Shown in pieces: positions 8,101-16,562 of a DNA stretch of 38,742 bases; positions within the stretch are counted from its first letter, which is position 1; each line of letters opens with the position of its first letter. Source of the stretch: Verrucomicrobiota bacterium (GTDB lineage: Bacteria > Verrucomicrobiota > Verrucomicrobiia > Opitutales > Opitutaceae); NCBI GenBank assembly GCA_030605125.1, contig JAUWBD010000023.1, positions 1 through 38,742 of the forward strand, read 5' to 3'. Under the pieces are notes generated by a model. The model was given only the letters and a program-made list of their open reading frames with translations, was not told where the DNA came from and did no database searches. A program made the translations under genes and the position numbers.

Positions 8101-11100
8101 GCGGCGTCGGCGGCGTTGACGAGACCGTCTTGGTCCACGTCGAGGATGTTGTAGTTGAGGGCGTAGATGACCTCGCCGGAGTCGATGCCTCGGGTGTAGT
8201 TCCAGACGAGGCGATTATAGACCGGGGCGGTGCGGGTGCCGGGCTGGAGGAAGTCGTCGCGACCGCGGACGAGGGCGAGCTCCTCCTCGAGCACGGTGGC
8301 GGTGACGCCTTTGAAGGAGAAGAGCGCGGTGGATACCTCGGAGAAGCCGGAGGTGCCGCCGGAATTCGGATCGATGGCGATGGTGGGGTCGGCGGCGTCG
8401 GCGTAGGCCTCGTTGCCGAGGATCATGTAGAGATCGTTGAGGTAACCGGCGGCGAGGAGGAGGGCGTCGTTGGCGCCGGGGTCGTTGAGAGGCGGGGTGC
8501 CGTCGATGCTGAGCGAGCGGCCGCGGCGAAGCACGGTCTCGTAGATCGGGATGAGGCCGACGTCGTTGATGTTGTCGAGGGAGAGGGCGATGTCGCCTTC
8601 CCAGCGGGTGCCGGCCTGGGAGACGAGGCTGACGTCGGTGTTGACCTCGTAGTTGTAGAGGTCGGTGACGCGCTGCTGGAAGGGGTTGATGCCGGCGAGC
8701 ACGCGCTTGATCCAGCCTTCGGCGAGCTGGGGCTGCGTCCAGGGCGACCAGCCGCCGCCGTCGTCGAGGGCGCGGTAACCGGCGGCGCCGGCCAGGCGCG
8801 GGCGGTAGCGGAGGATGAAATAGTTGTCGGTGAGGGTGAAGAGCGACGCGCCTTCGATGACGTGGCGGGCCTTGCCGATTTCGGAGCCGTCCGCCTCGCC
8901 GTCGGGGACAAGAGGATCGGGGACGGCGAGCCATTGGCTCAGGTCCTCGGTGGAGACGAGACCTTGGACGCGGATGTTGGCGCGGGTGGGGGCGCCGGGG
9001 TCGTTGGTGGTGTAAACGTCGGCGGTGAGGATGTTGCCGCCGACGGACTGGAGCGCGGCGGGGGAGACCTCGAAGAGGAGCGGCAGCGACTGGAGAGGCG
9101 GGAAGGAGGGGACGACGCCGGAGTTGGCGCGGCCGGGCACGTTGTAGGCGAGCAGCTCGGCGGAATTGAGGTGGACGACGACGCCGGTGTTGGGGTCGAG
9201 GTCGAGGCTCACGAAGAGGCGGAGCGGGCGCTGAGCGAACTCGACCTCGCGGCGCAGCACGGCGTCGGGGACGCCGGCGGGCGGGGCGGGCTCGCCGACG
9301 AGACGGGGCACGAAGCCGATGCCGGTGAGATCGATCGGGACGCCGCCGCCGGGCGCGAGGGCACGACGATAGTCGGCGAGGGGGGCGACGGGCTGGGCGT
9401 AGAGCGTCCAGGGCGTGAGGGTGTCGGTCGGCCAGAGGGCGGCGAAGGTGAAAAGCGCGGGCGGGACGCCGTCCACTGGCCGGCCGGTGCGCCACTCGAA
9501 CTCGTAGTCCTGCGGGCGGCCGGCGAAGTCGCCGCTGAACTGGAGGGTGAGTTTTTCGTCGAGCGGGTTGGACGGGGCGACCACCTTCAGCTCGCCGCGG
9601 TGGAGAGGCTCGGTGACGCGCAGGACGTGCACGGACACGGGCTCGCCGGAGGGGGTGAAGGCGCGGCCGTCGCCGGTGACGAGCACAAGGTAGCCGGAGC
9701 CGCCGCCGGTGGCGGTGAGGGCGTAGGAGGCGACCGCGGTGTCGGAGGAGGAGATCTCGACCGGCTCGGTGGCGTTGACAGTGACGGTCCGCGCGTCGTC
9801 GGGCTTGAAGGTGCCGAGGCGGGTCTGGTCCTCGACAAAGGTCTCGACGCGGGCGGCGAGGCCGTCGATGGCGGCGTCCCACTTGGACTTGTCGGGATCG
9901 GCGGCGGCGCAGAGGGCCTTGGCCGCGAGGACATCGGCCGCGCCGAGGACGTTGGGCTGGATGTAGGTCTCGCCAAAGGCGTCGTTCACGAACTCGCCCT
10001 TGAAGACGAGGGCGCCAAGCGCGGGGGCGTCGGGGCCGGCGCCCGGGCCGCCGGCCTGCGGGTCGAAGTAGAGGCGCTCCTTCAGGTGGGGCGGGAGCTG
10101 GGCGAAGTAGGTCTTGCCCCGGTAGGGGCTGGTGTCGATGGAGGCGGGGATGGCGGCAAGGCCTCCGGGGGCGAAGGGGAAACGTTTCTCGCGTTCGTAG
10201 TCGTGGAGGACGGCGCTCTTGCGGCGGGCCGTGTAGGTGGCGGCGGCGCCGTCGAGGGCGACGGATTGCTGGTAGAGGATTTGCGCGCTGGTCTGGCCGC
10301 GAAGAGCGGGCAGGCCGGCCTTGGGCGTGGTGAGCGTCTCGCCGAGGCGAAGCTCGGGCACGTTGTCGGGCCAGACGGGCGTGTAGGTGACGGTTTGGGC
10401 GATGGTGTTTTGCGCGGCTCCGGTGGCGCCGGTGACGGGATCGCCGGAGAAGCCGGAGGTCGGATCGCCGGCGGTGACGTAGGGGCGCAGGTAGGGCGTG
10501 ATGGTGCCGACGGGAGGCGGAATGGCGGCGGAAGGGAAGGCGAAGCCGGGTTGCGTGGGGTAGAAGAAGCGCATGCCGAAGCTCGGCGCGCCCTCGGCCT
10601 GGTTGCCCGCGTGCGGGCCGCGGTAAACCCAGACGCCGCCCTTGCGATCGGTGAAGGTGAAGCGGCCGTAGCGCTCGAAGGCGCCGGCGGGGGCGTCGCC
10701 GGCGGGGGCGTCGGGATCGGCGAACACCTCGTGGTTGGCGGTGGTCGTGCTGGTGACGCCGGAAACGGTGCGCGTGACGAGAGGAGGAGGCAGGAGCGGG
10801 AGCGGCATGGGCGCCTGCACGATTTTGCCGGCCTCGGCGGCGTAGCTGAAGTCGCCCCGGCGCACGGAGAAGACGCGCATGGCGGGCCGGTTGTCGCCCG
10901 TGGTGTAGCCGAGGAGAACGTAGGGCTGCGACGAGGCGGGCGTGTTGAGATCATCGCGCAGGGCCCAGACACGGCCGCCGAGCATGAGCGCGTGCTCCTC
11001 GTTGGGATTGTAGCCGGGGGCGGCGGGATCGTTCTGCACGTAGATGCGACCGGCGGCCTGGGGAGGGGGCAGGTCGTCGGAGCCGGTGTTGTCGGCCAGG

Positions 11101-13031
11101 ACGATCTCGGCGGCGTCGGCGGGCCAACGGAGCTGGTAGCGCGCCTTCACGGCGGGCCAGTGGCTGGGCGCGAAGCGGGCGTCGGGGCCGTCGCTGCGCG
11201 CATACCACCAGACCTCGAGGACGTCCTTGCCGGGAAGGGCGTTGACGCCGAAGAGGGCGCTGCCGGCGGCGGCCTCGAACCCGACCACGAAGGGGTCGCG
11301 ATACGTCTCGACGTTGTAGGCGGTGCCGGCGGCGGCGTGGACGTAGCCGACGCTCTGACCGGGCACGGGGGAGACGATCCGCTCGCCGATGTCGATCGTC
11401 TGCTGGGTGACGGGGACGATGTCGGTGATCGTCGAATACACGCGCTCATACCAGACGTGGTCGCCGACGGTGTGGCGGATGAGGGCCCGGTTGTCGGGAT
11501 TTTGCGCGCCGAGGTAGGTGACAAAGCGGCCGCCGGAGAGGAGGGCGGCCTCCTGCGAGGAGGGGTCGTCCTGATAGATGAGCTCGGGGTTGTTGGAGAG
11601 GCCGAGAACGACGGCGGTGGCCTCGGGATCCTCTCCGTCGCCGGGGCGGAGATAGCGGGAGTAGGCGGCGGGATCGGACGGCCAGACGATCTCGTATTCA
11701 CCGTATGAATACGGCCACTGGATGTCGAGGCCGCCGCGCCGGAGCCAGTAAACGAGGACCTGGTTGGAGAGGGTGGAGGCGGTCTCGCGGACCGCGTAGA
11801 GGCGGCGCACGGTGCCGCCGAGGCTGTATCTCTCCTCGAGGAAGCGATCGTTGAGGTTGAGACCGAAGAGTCCGGCGGCGACGGAGCCGAAGAGCTCGGA
11901 GCCGTCGGGCGCGGGCGCGGGCGGGCGGAGGAAATCGCCGATATCGGTGACGAGCGGCACGGGCCGGACCTCGCGGATCACGTTGACGATGTCGTAGCCG
12001 AGCTGCTCGCGGGTGCCGTCGGGGCGGGAGGCGCCGAGATACTCGACAAACACGCGCCCCTCGCGGTTGTAGGCGCGGAGGTAGCCCTGCTGGTAGTAGA
12101 GAGTCGGATACTGTTTTTCGGCCGCGCCGGGGTCGATGACGCCGAGGGGCCAGGGGCGCTCGGGCGTGGAGACGGTGGCGGGGAAGTTGTCGGTGAAGAC
12201 AATGTTGACCTCCTGGATGCGGCCGGCGGGCACGGCCACGGGAGGGCCGTTGTAGCCGTTTTCGGTCCAGAAAATCTTGCGCTCCTCCTTCGCCGGGGAG
12301 CTGGCGACGACGTAGGTTTGCTCAAACTCCGCCCCGCTCACGCGCTCGACCCACGTGATGACGATGAGTCCCGGCCGGATGGCGTAGAGCTTGCCGGCGT
12401 GCGGGCTCCAGTAGAAGTCGGGGTTGAGCCGGAGGGGCTGGACCAGGTTGTTCTGCTCGTCGCGCAGGTAGAGGTTCCTCGGCTGGGGCAGGTAGAAGTT
12501 GGGACCAACGGGGTTGCCGTCGGCATCGACGTCGGGAGGGTGAATCTCGGCGCCGAGACTGTAGGTGACGGCGCGGGCGACCAAGGGCCGGCCGATCTTG
12601 GCGCGCTGGAGGCGAACGCCCTGGCCGGAAAGGACGAGGCCGTTGGCATCGCGGGGGAGAAAGGACGGATAGACGAGCGTGCCGGTGGTCCCGGGGGGGC
12701 CGTCCATGCCGGCGGCAAGCTGGCCGGAGAGAACGATGCGGGTGGTTTGCCAGCCGCCGAAGGCGGTGCCGGAGGTCCACTGGTTGATGTAGGCCTGGTA
12801 GAGCTGCTCCTCGCTGATGGGCGGAGTGAGCGGGGCGAGGGGATCCGCCGCGGGGCGCCCGGCCTCGCTGAAGCGGTTGCGATAATCCTCGGTCTGCTGC
12901 AGGAAGGACTGGGCCGCGAGGGCGGCGGCGAAGGAGCAGGCGAGCAAGCCGGCCAGCGCGACGCGGAGACGGCGGAAGGGCGCGCGGGCGGCGGGCGGCG
13001 ATCCGGGCTCGGGGCGGAGGGAAAAGCGCAT
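5130..13031 (-). CDS. Giant secreted protein with Tc-toxin-A-like C-terminal module
   Basis: The product has 2633 residues from the ATG at 13031. The signal peptide has its hydrophobic core at about 25-40 (VALAGLLACSFAAALAAQS). Residues about 200-730 are beta-rich with a repeated unit: a V-x-W strand (TWVERV, VYWLRR, VWWYAR), then a G-R-V/F strand (GRVFVEYLG, GRFVTYLG, GGRVWALR). A dockerin/EF-like loop DVDQDGLVNAAD lies at 1631-1642. Long coiled coils run from about 1840-1895 and 1998-2284, with an apolar stretch inside the second (about 2107-2150). The final 350 residues are beta-rich and end in WKLVIPG ... SVTDIHLYFETYSHAGN. In Tc toxin A subunits a similar layout forms the shell, the coiled-coil channel and the TcB-binding domain, which ends in a similar 'DTISDVILH..YTAREGG' pattern. 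The TcA relationship is my inference from pattern; a database would probably call this hypothetical. Classical TcA lacks a Sec signal, and no TcB/TcC gene is nearby. Confidence 0.75.
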   Translation of the reverse strand: MRFSLRPEPGSPPAARAPFRRLRVALAGLLACSFAAALAAQSFLQQTEDYRNRFSEAGRPAADPLAPLTPPISEEQLYQAYINQWTSGTAFGGWQTTRIVLSGQLAAGMDGPPGTTGTLVYPSFLPRDANGLVLSGQGVRLQRAKIGRPLVARAVTYSLGAEIHPPDVDADGNPVGPNFYLPQPRNLYLRDEQNNLVQPLRLNPDFYWSPHAGKLYAIRPGLIVITWVERVSGAEFEQTYVVASSPAKEERKIFWTENGYNGPPVAVPAGRIQEVNIVFTDNFPATVSTPERPWPLGVIDPGAAEKQYPTLYYQQGYLRAYNREGRVFVEYLGASRPDGTREQLGYDIVNVIREVRPVPLVTDIGDFLRPPAPAPDGSELFGSVAAGLFGLNLNDRFLEERYSLGGTVRRLYAVRETASTLSNQVLVYWLRRGGLDIQWPYSYGEYEIVWPSDPAAYSRYLRPGDGEDPEATAVVLGLSNNPELIYQDDPSSQEAALLSGGRFVTYLGAQNPDNRALIRHTVGDHVWYERVYSTITDIVPVTQQTIDIGERIVSPVPGQSVGYVHAAAGTAYNVETYRDPFVVGFEAAAGSALFGVNALPGKDVLEVWWYARSDGPDARFAPSHWPAVKARYQLRWPADAAEIVLADNTGSDDLPPPQAAGRIYVQNDPAAPGYNPNEEHALMLGGRVWALRDDLNTPASSQPYVLLGYTTGDNRPAMRVFSVRRGDFSYAAEAGKIVQAPMPLPLLPPPLVTRTVSGVTSTTTANHEVFADPDAPAGDAPAGAFERYGRFTFTDRKGGVWVYRGPHAGNQAEGAPSFGMRFFYPTQPGFAFPSAAIPPPVGTITPYLRPYVTAGDPTSGFSGDPVTGATGAAQNTIAQTVTYTPVWPDNVPELRLGETLTTPKAGLPALRGQTSAQILYQQSVALDGAAATYTARRKSAVLHDYEREKRFPFAPGGLAAIPASIDTSPYRGKTYFAQLPPHLKERLYFDPQAGGPGAGPDAPALGALVFKGEFVNDAFGETYIQPNVLGAADVLAAKALCAAADPDKSKWDAAIDGLAARVETFVEDQTRLGTFKPDDARTVTVNATEPVEISSSDTAVASYALTATGGGSGYLVLVTGDGRAFTPSGEPVSVHVLRVTEPLHRGELKVVAPSNPLDEKLTLQFSGDFAGRPQDYEFEWRTGRPVDGVPPALFTFAALWPTDTLTPWTLYAQPVAPLADYRRALAPGGGVPIDLTGIGFVPRLVGEPAPPAGVPDAVLRREVEFAQRPLRLFVSLDLDPNTGVVVHLNSAELLAYNVPGRANSGVVPSFPPLQSLPLLFEVSPAALQSVGGNILTADVYTTNDPGAPTRANIRVQGLVSTEDLSQWLAVPDPLVPDGEADGSEIGKARHVIEGASLFTLTDNYFILRYRPRLAGAAGYRALDDGGGWSPWTQPQLAEGWIKRVLAGINPFQQRVTDLYNYEVNTDVSLVSQAGTRWEGDIALSLDNINDVGLIPIYETVLRRGRSLSIDGTPPLNDPGANDALLLAAGYLNDLYMILGNEAYADAADPTIAIDPNSGGTSGFSEVSTALFSFKGVTATVLEEELALVRGRDDFLQPGTRTAPVYNRLVWNYTRGIDSGEVIYALNYNILDVDQDGLVNAADAARLYPQGHGDAYGHYLTALKNYYGLLQSPNFSWTPRTEVVLVLGQPVQVDYFDERKFAGAAAALARTGKLAVELTYRQAYSASETRDWKNLRDGKTNTSTGRTRHWGADEWASRVGQGAYFNWITAQSLLPAIHPNPAYEGIQKIDRTTVPELKAIATEGAAIQASLDKADGRLNPLGLSNGALSFDYDPSLQAKPPFEQIYDRAVGALRNAVAAFHNAERSSRALRQQETALDNQRASILAQENAFTNRLIEIYGTPYPDDIGPGRTYAQGYAGPDLFHPMYVDIVEDVTGSGASDQTYDLYLTLDSDAMLRAADIDYVTAIQQYGFSTPGSSPPDFHERLTGLPGIDDRIRYTVSAISGEFRKPAAWTGRRASPGRIQTAVSNLLLARQELDGAMSDHGGLHRELRNQIELYLSAVSAHQAKLAGMEQNNTRQNQLDSVNTALKAVIRSLDTVKAMLEKAGDVANETIPKVVGLAADVFAPVRGVTKAGVLGGYVILDAIQVPLDTTININDQLKSLYDRLTEIEAEKIGWAHEQRQQRDELRKFIIQYGNTLGAVDKQLRVYDQARRDLESVSAEGLRVLAEREAFRKRAAALIQGQRTRDFAFRAFRNEALEKYHQLFDLAAQYTYLAARTYDYETGLLDASGNAAAADFFARIVRARALGVVVDGVPQFTAASTGDPGLAGVLAALNADWSVARTRLGFNNPDRYRTTFSLRRENYRIINGPAGDKAWRDQLKSMVMPDILADPDVRRHAMQVSGLPGQRVPGIVIPFETTIQHGVNFFGRPLAGGDSTFSPSSFATKIRSSGIAFAGYVGMSTTTSTSGTLGGVGAVSPPDPTTAFNDPHALSATPYVYLIPAGADFMRAPPLGDRSTLRGWQVEDQAIPFPINIAGSDFSTRLGFLSADSLTEPPFVLRKHQAFRAIAAGLPFYDQPGFTNTRLIGRSAWNTRWKLVIPGNTLLANPELGVTRFTDSVTDIHLYFETYSHAGN

Positions 13032-13078
13032 GGGAGGCGAAACCGGGGAAGCGGGGAGAGGAGCGGACGCGGCGGAAC

Positions 13079-14851
13079 TCAGGGCGCGACGACGTCGAGG
13101 CGGGCCAGGGCGGCCTCGAGGCGGGAGAGGCGCGCATCGAGGGCGGCGTTTTCCGCGGAGAGGCGCTCGATCCGCGCCTGCTGTTCCTGGACCGCGCCGA
13201 CGAGGTAGGGCACGAGCTTGGAGAAATCCATGCTCAGCTTGCCGTGCCTGTCCTCGCCGACCGCCTCGGGCACGAGCGGCCGAACTTGTTGCGCGATGAA
13301 GCCGACATGGCGGCCCGCGGGCAGCTCACGCTCGGGAAACTCCCCCCGGCGCCACTCGAAATCCACCGGAGCGAGGGCGAGCACGGTGGCGAGCGGGCGC
13401 TCGAGCGGCGCGATGTTGTCCTTGAGCGTGAGGTCGCAGCTGCTCTGGGTGGTCACGACGTGCCCATGCACGTAGAAGTCGATGCTCGAATTGCCGCCGC
13501 CGCGGTCAAAACCGACGTAAACGGTGTTGTTGTTTCGGCGACCGGCGAGGAGCCGGACATCGTAGTCGGCTCCGCGACCGTCGGCGAAATCGATGTAGCC
13601 CATGATGATGTTCTGGCCGGTCGCGACGGGGTTCTGGGTGTGCCGCATCTCGATCGAGGGGTTCCCGTTGCCATCCATGCCGATGGTGACGGCGCCGTTG
13701 GCCGAGGCGGCGCCGATGCGGTTGCCGAAGATCTCGGCGCCGGATTGGCTGACGCTCATGATACGGCTGCCGGCGCCGCCGGGGTTGTTCTCGTTGTCGT
13801 TGTGCGAGCCGCCGACGAACCAGTTGAAGCGGGCGGCGCTTCGCTGGTAGAGGGTGTTCGCCTGGACGCCGATGGCGTAGTTCGTGCCGTAGAGGTTGAC
13901 GAGCTGGCCGGTGCGGGAGCCGAAAGACAAGTTGCCCGTGAACTCGGTGGAGCTGGCCCACATCTTGATGAGGCGGTTGAGATCCGAGGTGCCCGCGCCG
14001 ACGATATCGAGCGCGTTGGAGTAGGCCTGGTAGCCGATGGTGCCGTTGTGGATGCCCTTGGCGAGGCCGTGGCCGAGCTCGAGGACCCTGGTGCCGGCGA
14101 TGTTGACCGGACCGGTGAAGGTGGTGCCGCCCTCGGCCCAGATCTTGATCTGGCGATTCGCGCCGGTGGTGCCGGCGCCGACGATGTCGAGCACGCCGGG
14201 GGTGTAGGTGCCGTAGCCGATGGTGCCGGCCTCGGAGTTTTTGTCGGGGATGCCGCGGCCAAATTCCAGCACGTTGGCGCCGGAGAGCGTGATGCGGTTG
14301 GAGGCGCCGGAGACCGCGAGGGAGCCGTTGACCGTGGTGGGGCCCAGGGTGGAGTTGCCCGCGGATTGATCGATGGAGCCGGCGACGGCGGCGTTGCCCG
14401 CATAGACGGCCCTGCCGGCCGTCAACGCGTAGGGTGTAGTGAGAAACTGGAGACGCGGGCTGATCTCACCCGCCGTCTGGCCGGAGACGATGACGGTGAG
14501 ACCGAGGTAGCGCTCCTTTTGGCCGAAGAGCCCGGCCAGCGCCTCGGGGCCGGTGGACAGGTCGGGGGTGCTGGTGATGGGGGCGCCCTCGCCGATCCGG
14601 ACGGAGAACTGGCCGTCGAGCACGGTGACCGTCTGCTGCTCGCCCCAGAGCGCGGTGCCGCCGGTGGCCGTCGAGTAGATGCGGAACTGCATCGTGTAGT
14701 TGGTGGCGACACCGGGCGAGAGGGGCTGGTTGTTCGAGTCGAGCACGCGGCCCTGGTAGTCGATCAAGACCGGAGGGTGTTCGAGCGCCAGGGCGGGGAG
14801 CGGGGCGGCGAGAAGCAGGAGGGCCACAAGGGAGGCAGGGAAGCGTTTCAT
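13079..14851 (-). CDS. Tail-fibre-like secreted protein with C-terminal S74 chaperone domain
   Basis: The product has 590 residues from an ATG. The signal peptide spans about 1-22 (LLLLAAPLPALALE). An N-terminal domain starts DYQGRVLDSNNQPL, as in many tail-fibre-domain proteins. Two related repeats of about 55 residues follow (VLEFGRG..GTIGYGTY..LDIVGAG and VLELGHG..GTIGYQAY..LDIVGAG), then a beta-structured shaft. The C-terminal intramolecular chaperone (peptidase S74, endosialidase type) starts at about 470 with CDLTLKDNI and includes GFIAQQVRPLVPEAV and a final trimeric coiled coil. In active S74 domains the site is SDxxLK; here the nucleophile position is Cys472 with Lys477 retained. Such proteins trimerise and may shed the chaperone. 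It sits 47 bp upstream of the giant gene, which suggests a shared assembly. No phage genes surround it. Confidence 0.9.
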   Translation of the reverse strand: MKRFPASLVALLLLAAPLPALALEHPPVLIDYQGRVLDSNNQPLSPGVATNYTMQFRIYSTATGGTALWGEQQTVTVLDGQFSVRIGEGAPITSTPDLSTGPEALAGLFGQKERYLGLTVIVSGQTAGEISPRLQFLTTPYALTAGRAVYAGNAAVAGSIDQSAGNSTLGPTTVNGSLAVSGASNRITLSGANVLEFGRGIPDKNSEAGTIGYGTYTPGVLDIVGAGTTGANRQIKIWAEGGTTFTGPVNIAGTRVLELGHGLAKGIHNGTIGYQAYSNALDIVGAGTSDLNRLIKMWASSTEFTGNLSFGSRTGQLVNLYGTNYAIGVQANTLYQRSAARFNWFVGGSHNDNENNPGGAGSRIMSVSQSGAEIFGNRIGAASANGAVTIGMDGNGNPSIEMRHTQNPVATGQNIIMGYIDFADGRGADYDVRLLAGRRNNNTVYVGFDRGGGNSSIDFYVHGHVVTTQSSCDLTLKDNIAPLERPLATVLALAPVDFEWRRGEFPERELPAGRHVGFIAQQVRPLVPEAVGEDRHGKLSMDFSKLVPYLVGAVQEQQARIERLSAENAALDARLSRLEAALARLDVVAP

Positions 14852-14882
14852 AGACGAAGGGAGCGCGCGGTGGCGGAGGAGA

Positions 14883-16562
14883 TCAGGGTTGGTTGAAAAG
14901 CACGGCGGCGTCGGAGACGCGGCGGAGGATGAAGCGGCCGGAGACGGTGACGTCCCGCACGCGGAGGCCGGAAACAGTCTCCCGGTAGTCGCCTCCGATC
15001 ACGGTGGCGCCCCAGCCCGGCTCGCCGTTGTCGGCGGCGGGCGAGAAGGTGAGCGTGATCGCGCGGTGGATGGTGGCGGACTCGACGCCGGCGGGGAGCG
15101 ACGAGGCGAAGCGGGCGTCGAGCCCGTCGTGGTCCGGGTGATACGTGTGGACGAAGGGGTTGGTGGGCGCGTTGTGCGCGAGAGAGACGGGGAAGGTCGC
15201 CACGCCGGAAGGGGCGAGCTGGCCGGCGCCGGGCTGGGCGAGATCGAGCGGAAAAGCGGCGGTGGAAACGCGGGAGACGCCGGTGGTGTCGGCGGGTTGG
15301 ACGGTGCGGGCGGTCCCGCCGATCGGCTGGTCGAGGAAAACCTTCTGGAGCAGGGTGGTCTGGCCGTCGGCGGCGCGGTGCAGGATCAAGCGAAGCTCGT
15401 AGCCTCCGGGAGCGTCGGCCTCGGGGGTGTTGGCGGCGCCGATGATCTGGTCCACCTGCGTGACGTGCGCCGAGCCGATCCAGACGCCGGCCATGGAAGG
15501 CACGACGGCGGCGACGGGGAGATCGATGCGGGTGAGGTTGAGCGAATCAGCGACCTGCAGGATCGAGGCGTAGCGCGTGCCGGCGGCGCCGGGCATGAGC
15601 GCGCGGTCGAGGGCGAGGACGATCTCGACCTCCTCGCCGGGCTGGAGCGCGCGCGTGAGCCCCGTGGGCGGTAGCGGGGTGAAGGTGTATTGGAGCGTGT
15701 CCGGATCGCGCGGGCCGCGCACCAGAAGAGGCGTGTCGCCGGCGAGGGCGGGCTGGCCGGCGGGCGGGGCGAGGGAGGCACGGCGCGAAAGCGTGAAAGC
15801 GACGCCCGCCGGCGCATCGGCGGGGTCGGCGACGTTTTTGACGCGGAGGGAAACGTAGGAGCGATCCGCACCGAAATCGAGAACGTCGTCCAACAAGGTG
15901 ACGCGTAGCGGGCCGTAAAACTCGGAGTAGGCGGTGGTGTTGAGCCAGTAGGCGCGACCGCGCTCGAGCGAGGTGGTGCGCACGGCGGGGACACGGCGGG
16001 GATTCTGCGGCGGCGTCTCGCTGAGCGGGCCGCCGTAGTAGGCGAAGAGTTCGGGCGTGGCGGTGAGGGCGGCGTCGAAGGTGAAGAAGCGCTCGACGTT
16101 GCGCAGGCCGCCGGAGGCGGGCGTCTGGACGGGGAAGCCGACGAAGTTCACTCCGGTGCTCTGCGCGGCCATGCGGGGCGGCACCGGACGGCCGAGGAGC
16201 CCGAGCTGGAAGGACGGCGTGCCGTCGGCCACCCGCACGAGGCAGGCGGCGTTGGCGGCGAAGCGACTGAAGGTCGTCTCGGTCGGACGGCCTCGGCGCC
16301 AGACAAGCCAGGAATCGCTGGCGGAGGGCACGGCTCCGGAGCCGGTGAAGCGGCTGCGCGAAACGAGCGAGTTCCACATCCAGACCTCCTCGATCTGCGG
16401 GTGGGCGGCGAGGAGTTCGTCGATGTCGGCGTAGCCGGTGTCCACCGACACCCAGATGGCGTTCCAGCCGGCGACCAAGGAATAGTTTTCCTGCGTCCAC
16501 TCGGCGCGAACCGGAGTCGCGAGGCCCATCGCGGCCGCGGCCAGCAAGAAGATCTGCCGCAC
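14883..16562 (-). CDS. Secreted 'GWN' domain protein of unknown function
   Basis: The frame is open from 16709 (TTG), but residues before the signal peptide look non-coding. I place the start at the GTG at 16562, giving a compact signal peptide (RQIFLLAAAAMGLATPVRA-EW) and 559 residues; TTG codons at 16586 and 16592 are alternatives. No Shine-Dalgarno decides it. The mature N-terminus reads YSLVAGWNAIWVSVD, then IEEVWMWN, a pattern seen at the start of secreted proteins in Verrucomicrobia and Planctomycetes. The remainder is beta-rich with no catalytic motif I recognise. It is the first gene of the five-gene cassette, 31 bp ahead of the tail-fibre-like gene. A 225-bp gap (16563-16787) separates it from the LytTR regulator and should hold the cassette promoter, though I could not identify -35/-10 boxes with confidence. 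Confidence 0.8.
   Translation of the reverse strand: MRQIFLLAAAAMGLATPVRAEWTQENYSLVAGWNAIWVSVDTGYADIDELLAAHPQIEEVWMWNSLVSRSRFTGSGAVPSASDSWLVWRRGRPTETTFSRFAANAACLVRVADGTPSFQLGLLGRPVPPRMAAQSTGVNFVGFPVQTPASGGLRNVERFFTFDAALTATPELFAYYGGPLSETPPQNPRRVPAVRTTSLERGRAYWLNTTAYSEFYGPLRVTLLDDVLDFGADRSYVSLRVKNVADPADAPAGVAFTLSRRASLAPPAGQPALAGDTPLLVRGPRDPDTLQYTFTPLPPTGLTRALQPGEEVEIVLALDRALMPGAAGTRYASILQVADSLNLTRIDLPVAAVVPSMAGVWIGSAHVTQVDQIIGAANTPEADAPGGYELRLILHRAADGQTTLLQKVFLDQPIGGTARTVQPADTTGVSRVSTAAFPLDLAQPGAGQLAPSGVATFPVSLAHNAPTNPFVHTYHPDHDGLDARFASSLPAGVESATIHRAITLTFSPAADNGEPGWGATVIGGDYRETVSGLRVRDVTVSGRFILRRVSDAAVLFNQP

Noticed and set aside
5142-11708. A 2188-codon open frame on the plus strand opposite the giant gene
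   Set aside because: It is rich in Gly, Val, Glu and Ala with no domain, and follows from GC-rich third positions of the real gene. The minus-strand gene has a signal peptide, recognisable motifs and overlaps with its neighbours.
13079-16562. A prophage or contractile injection system around the tail-fibre-like gene
   Set aside because: No sheath, tube, baseplate, capsid, integrase or lysis genes are present, and the proteins carry Sec signal peptides, unlike phage structural proteins.
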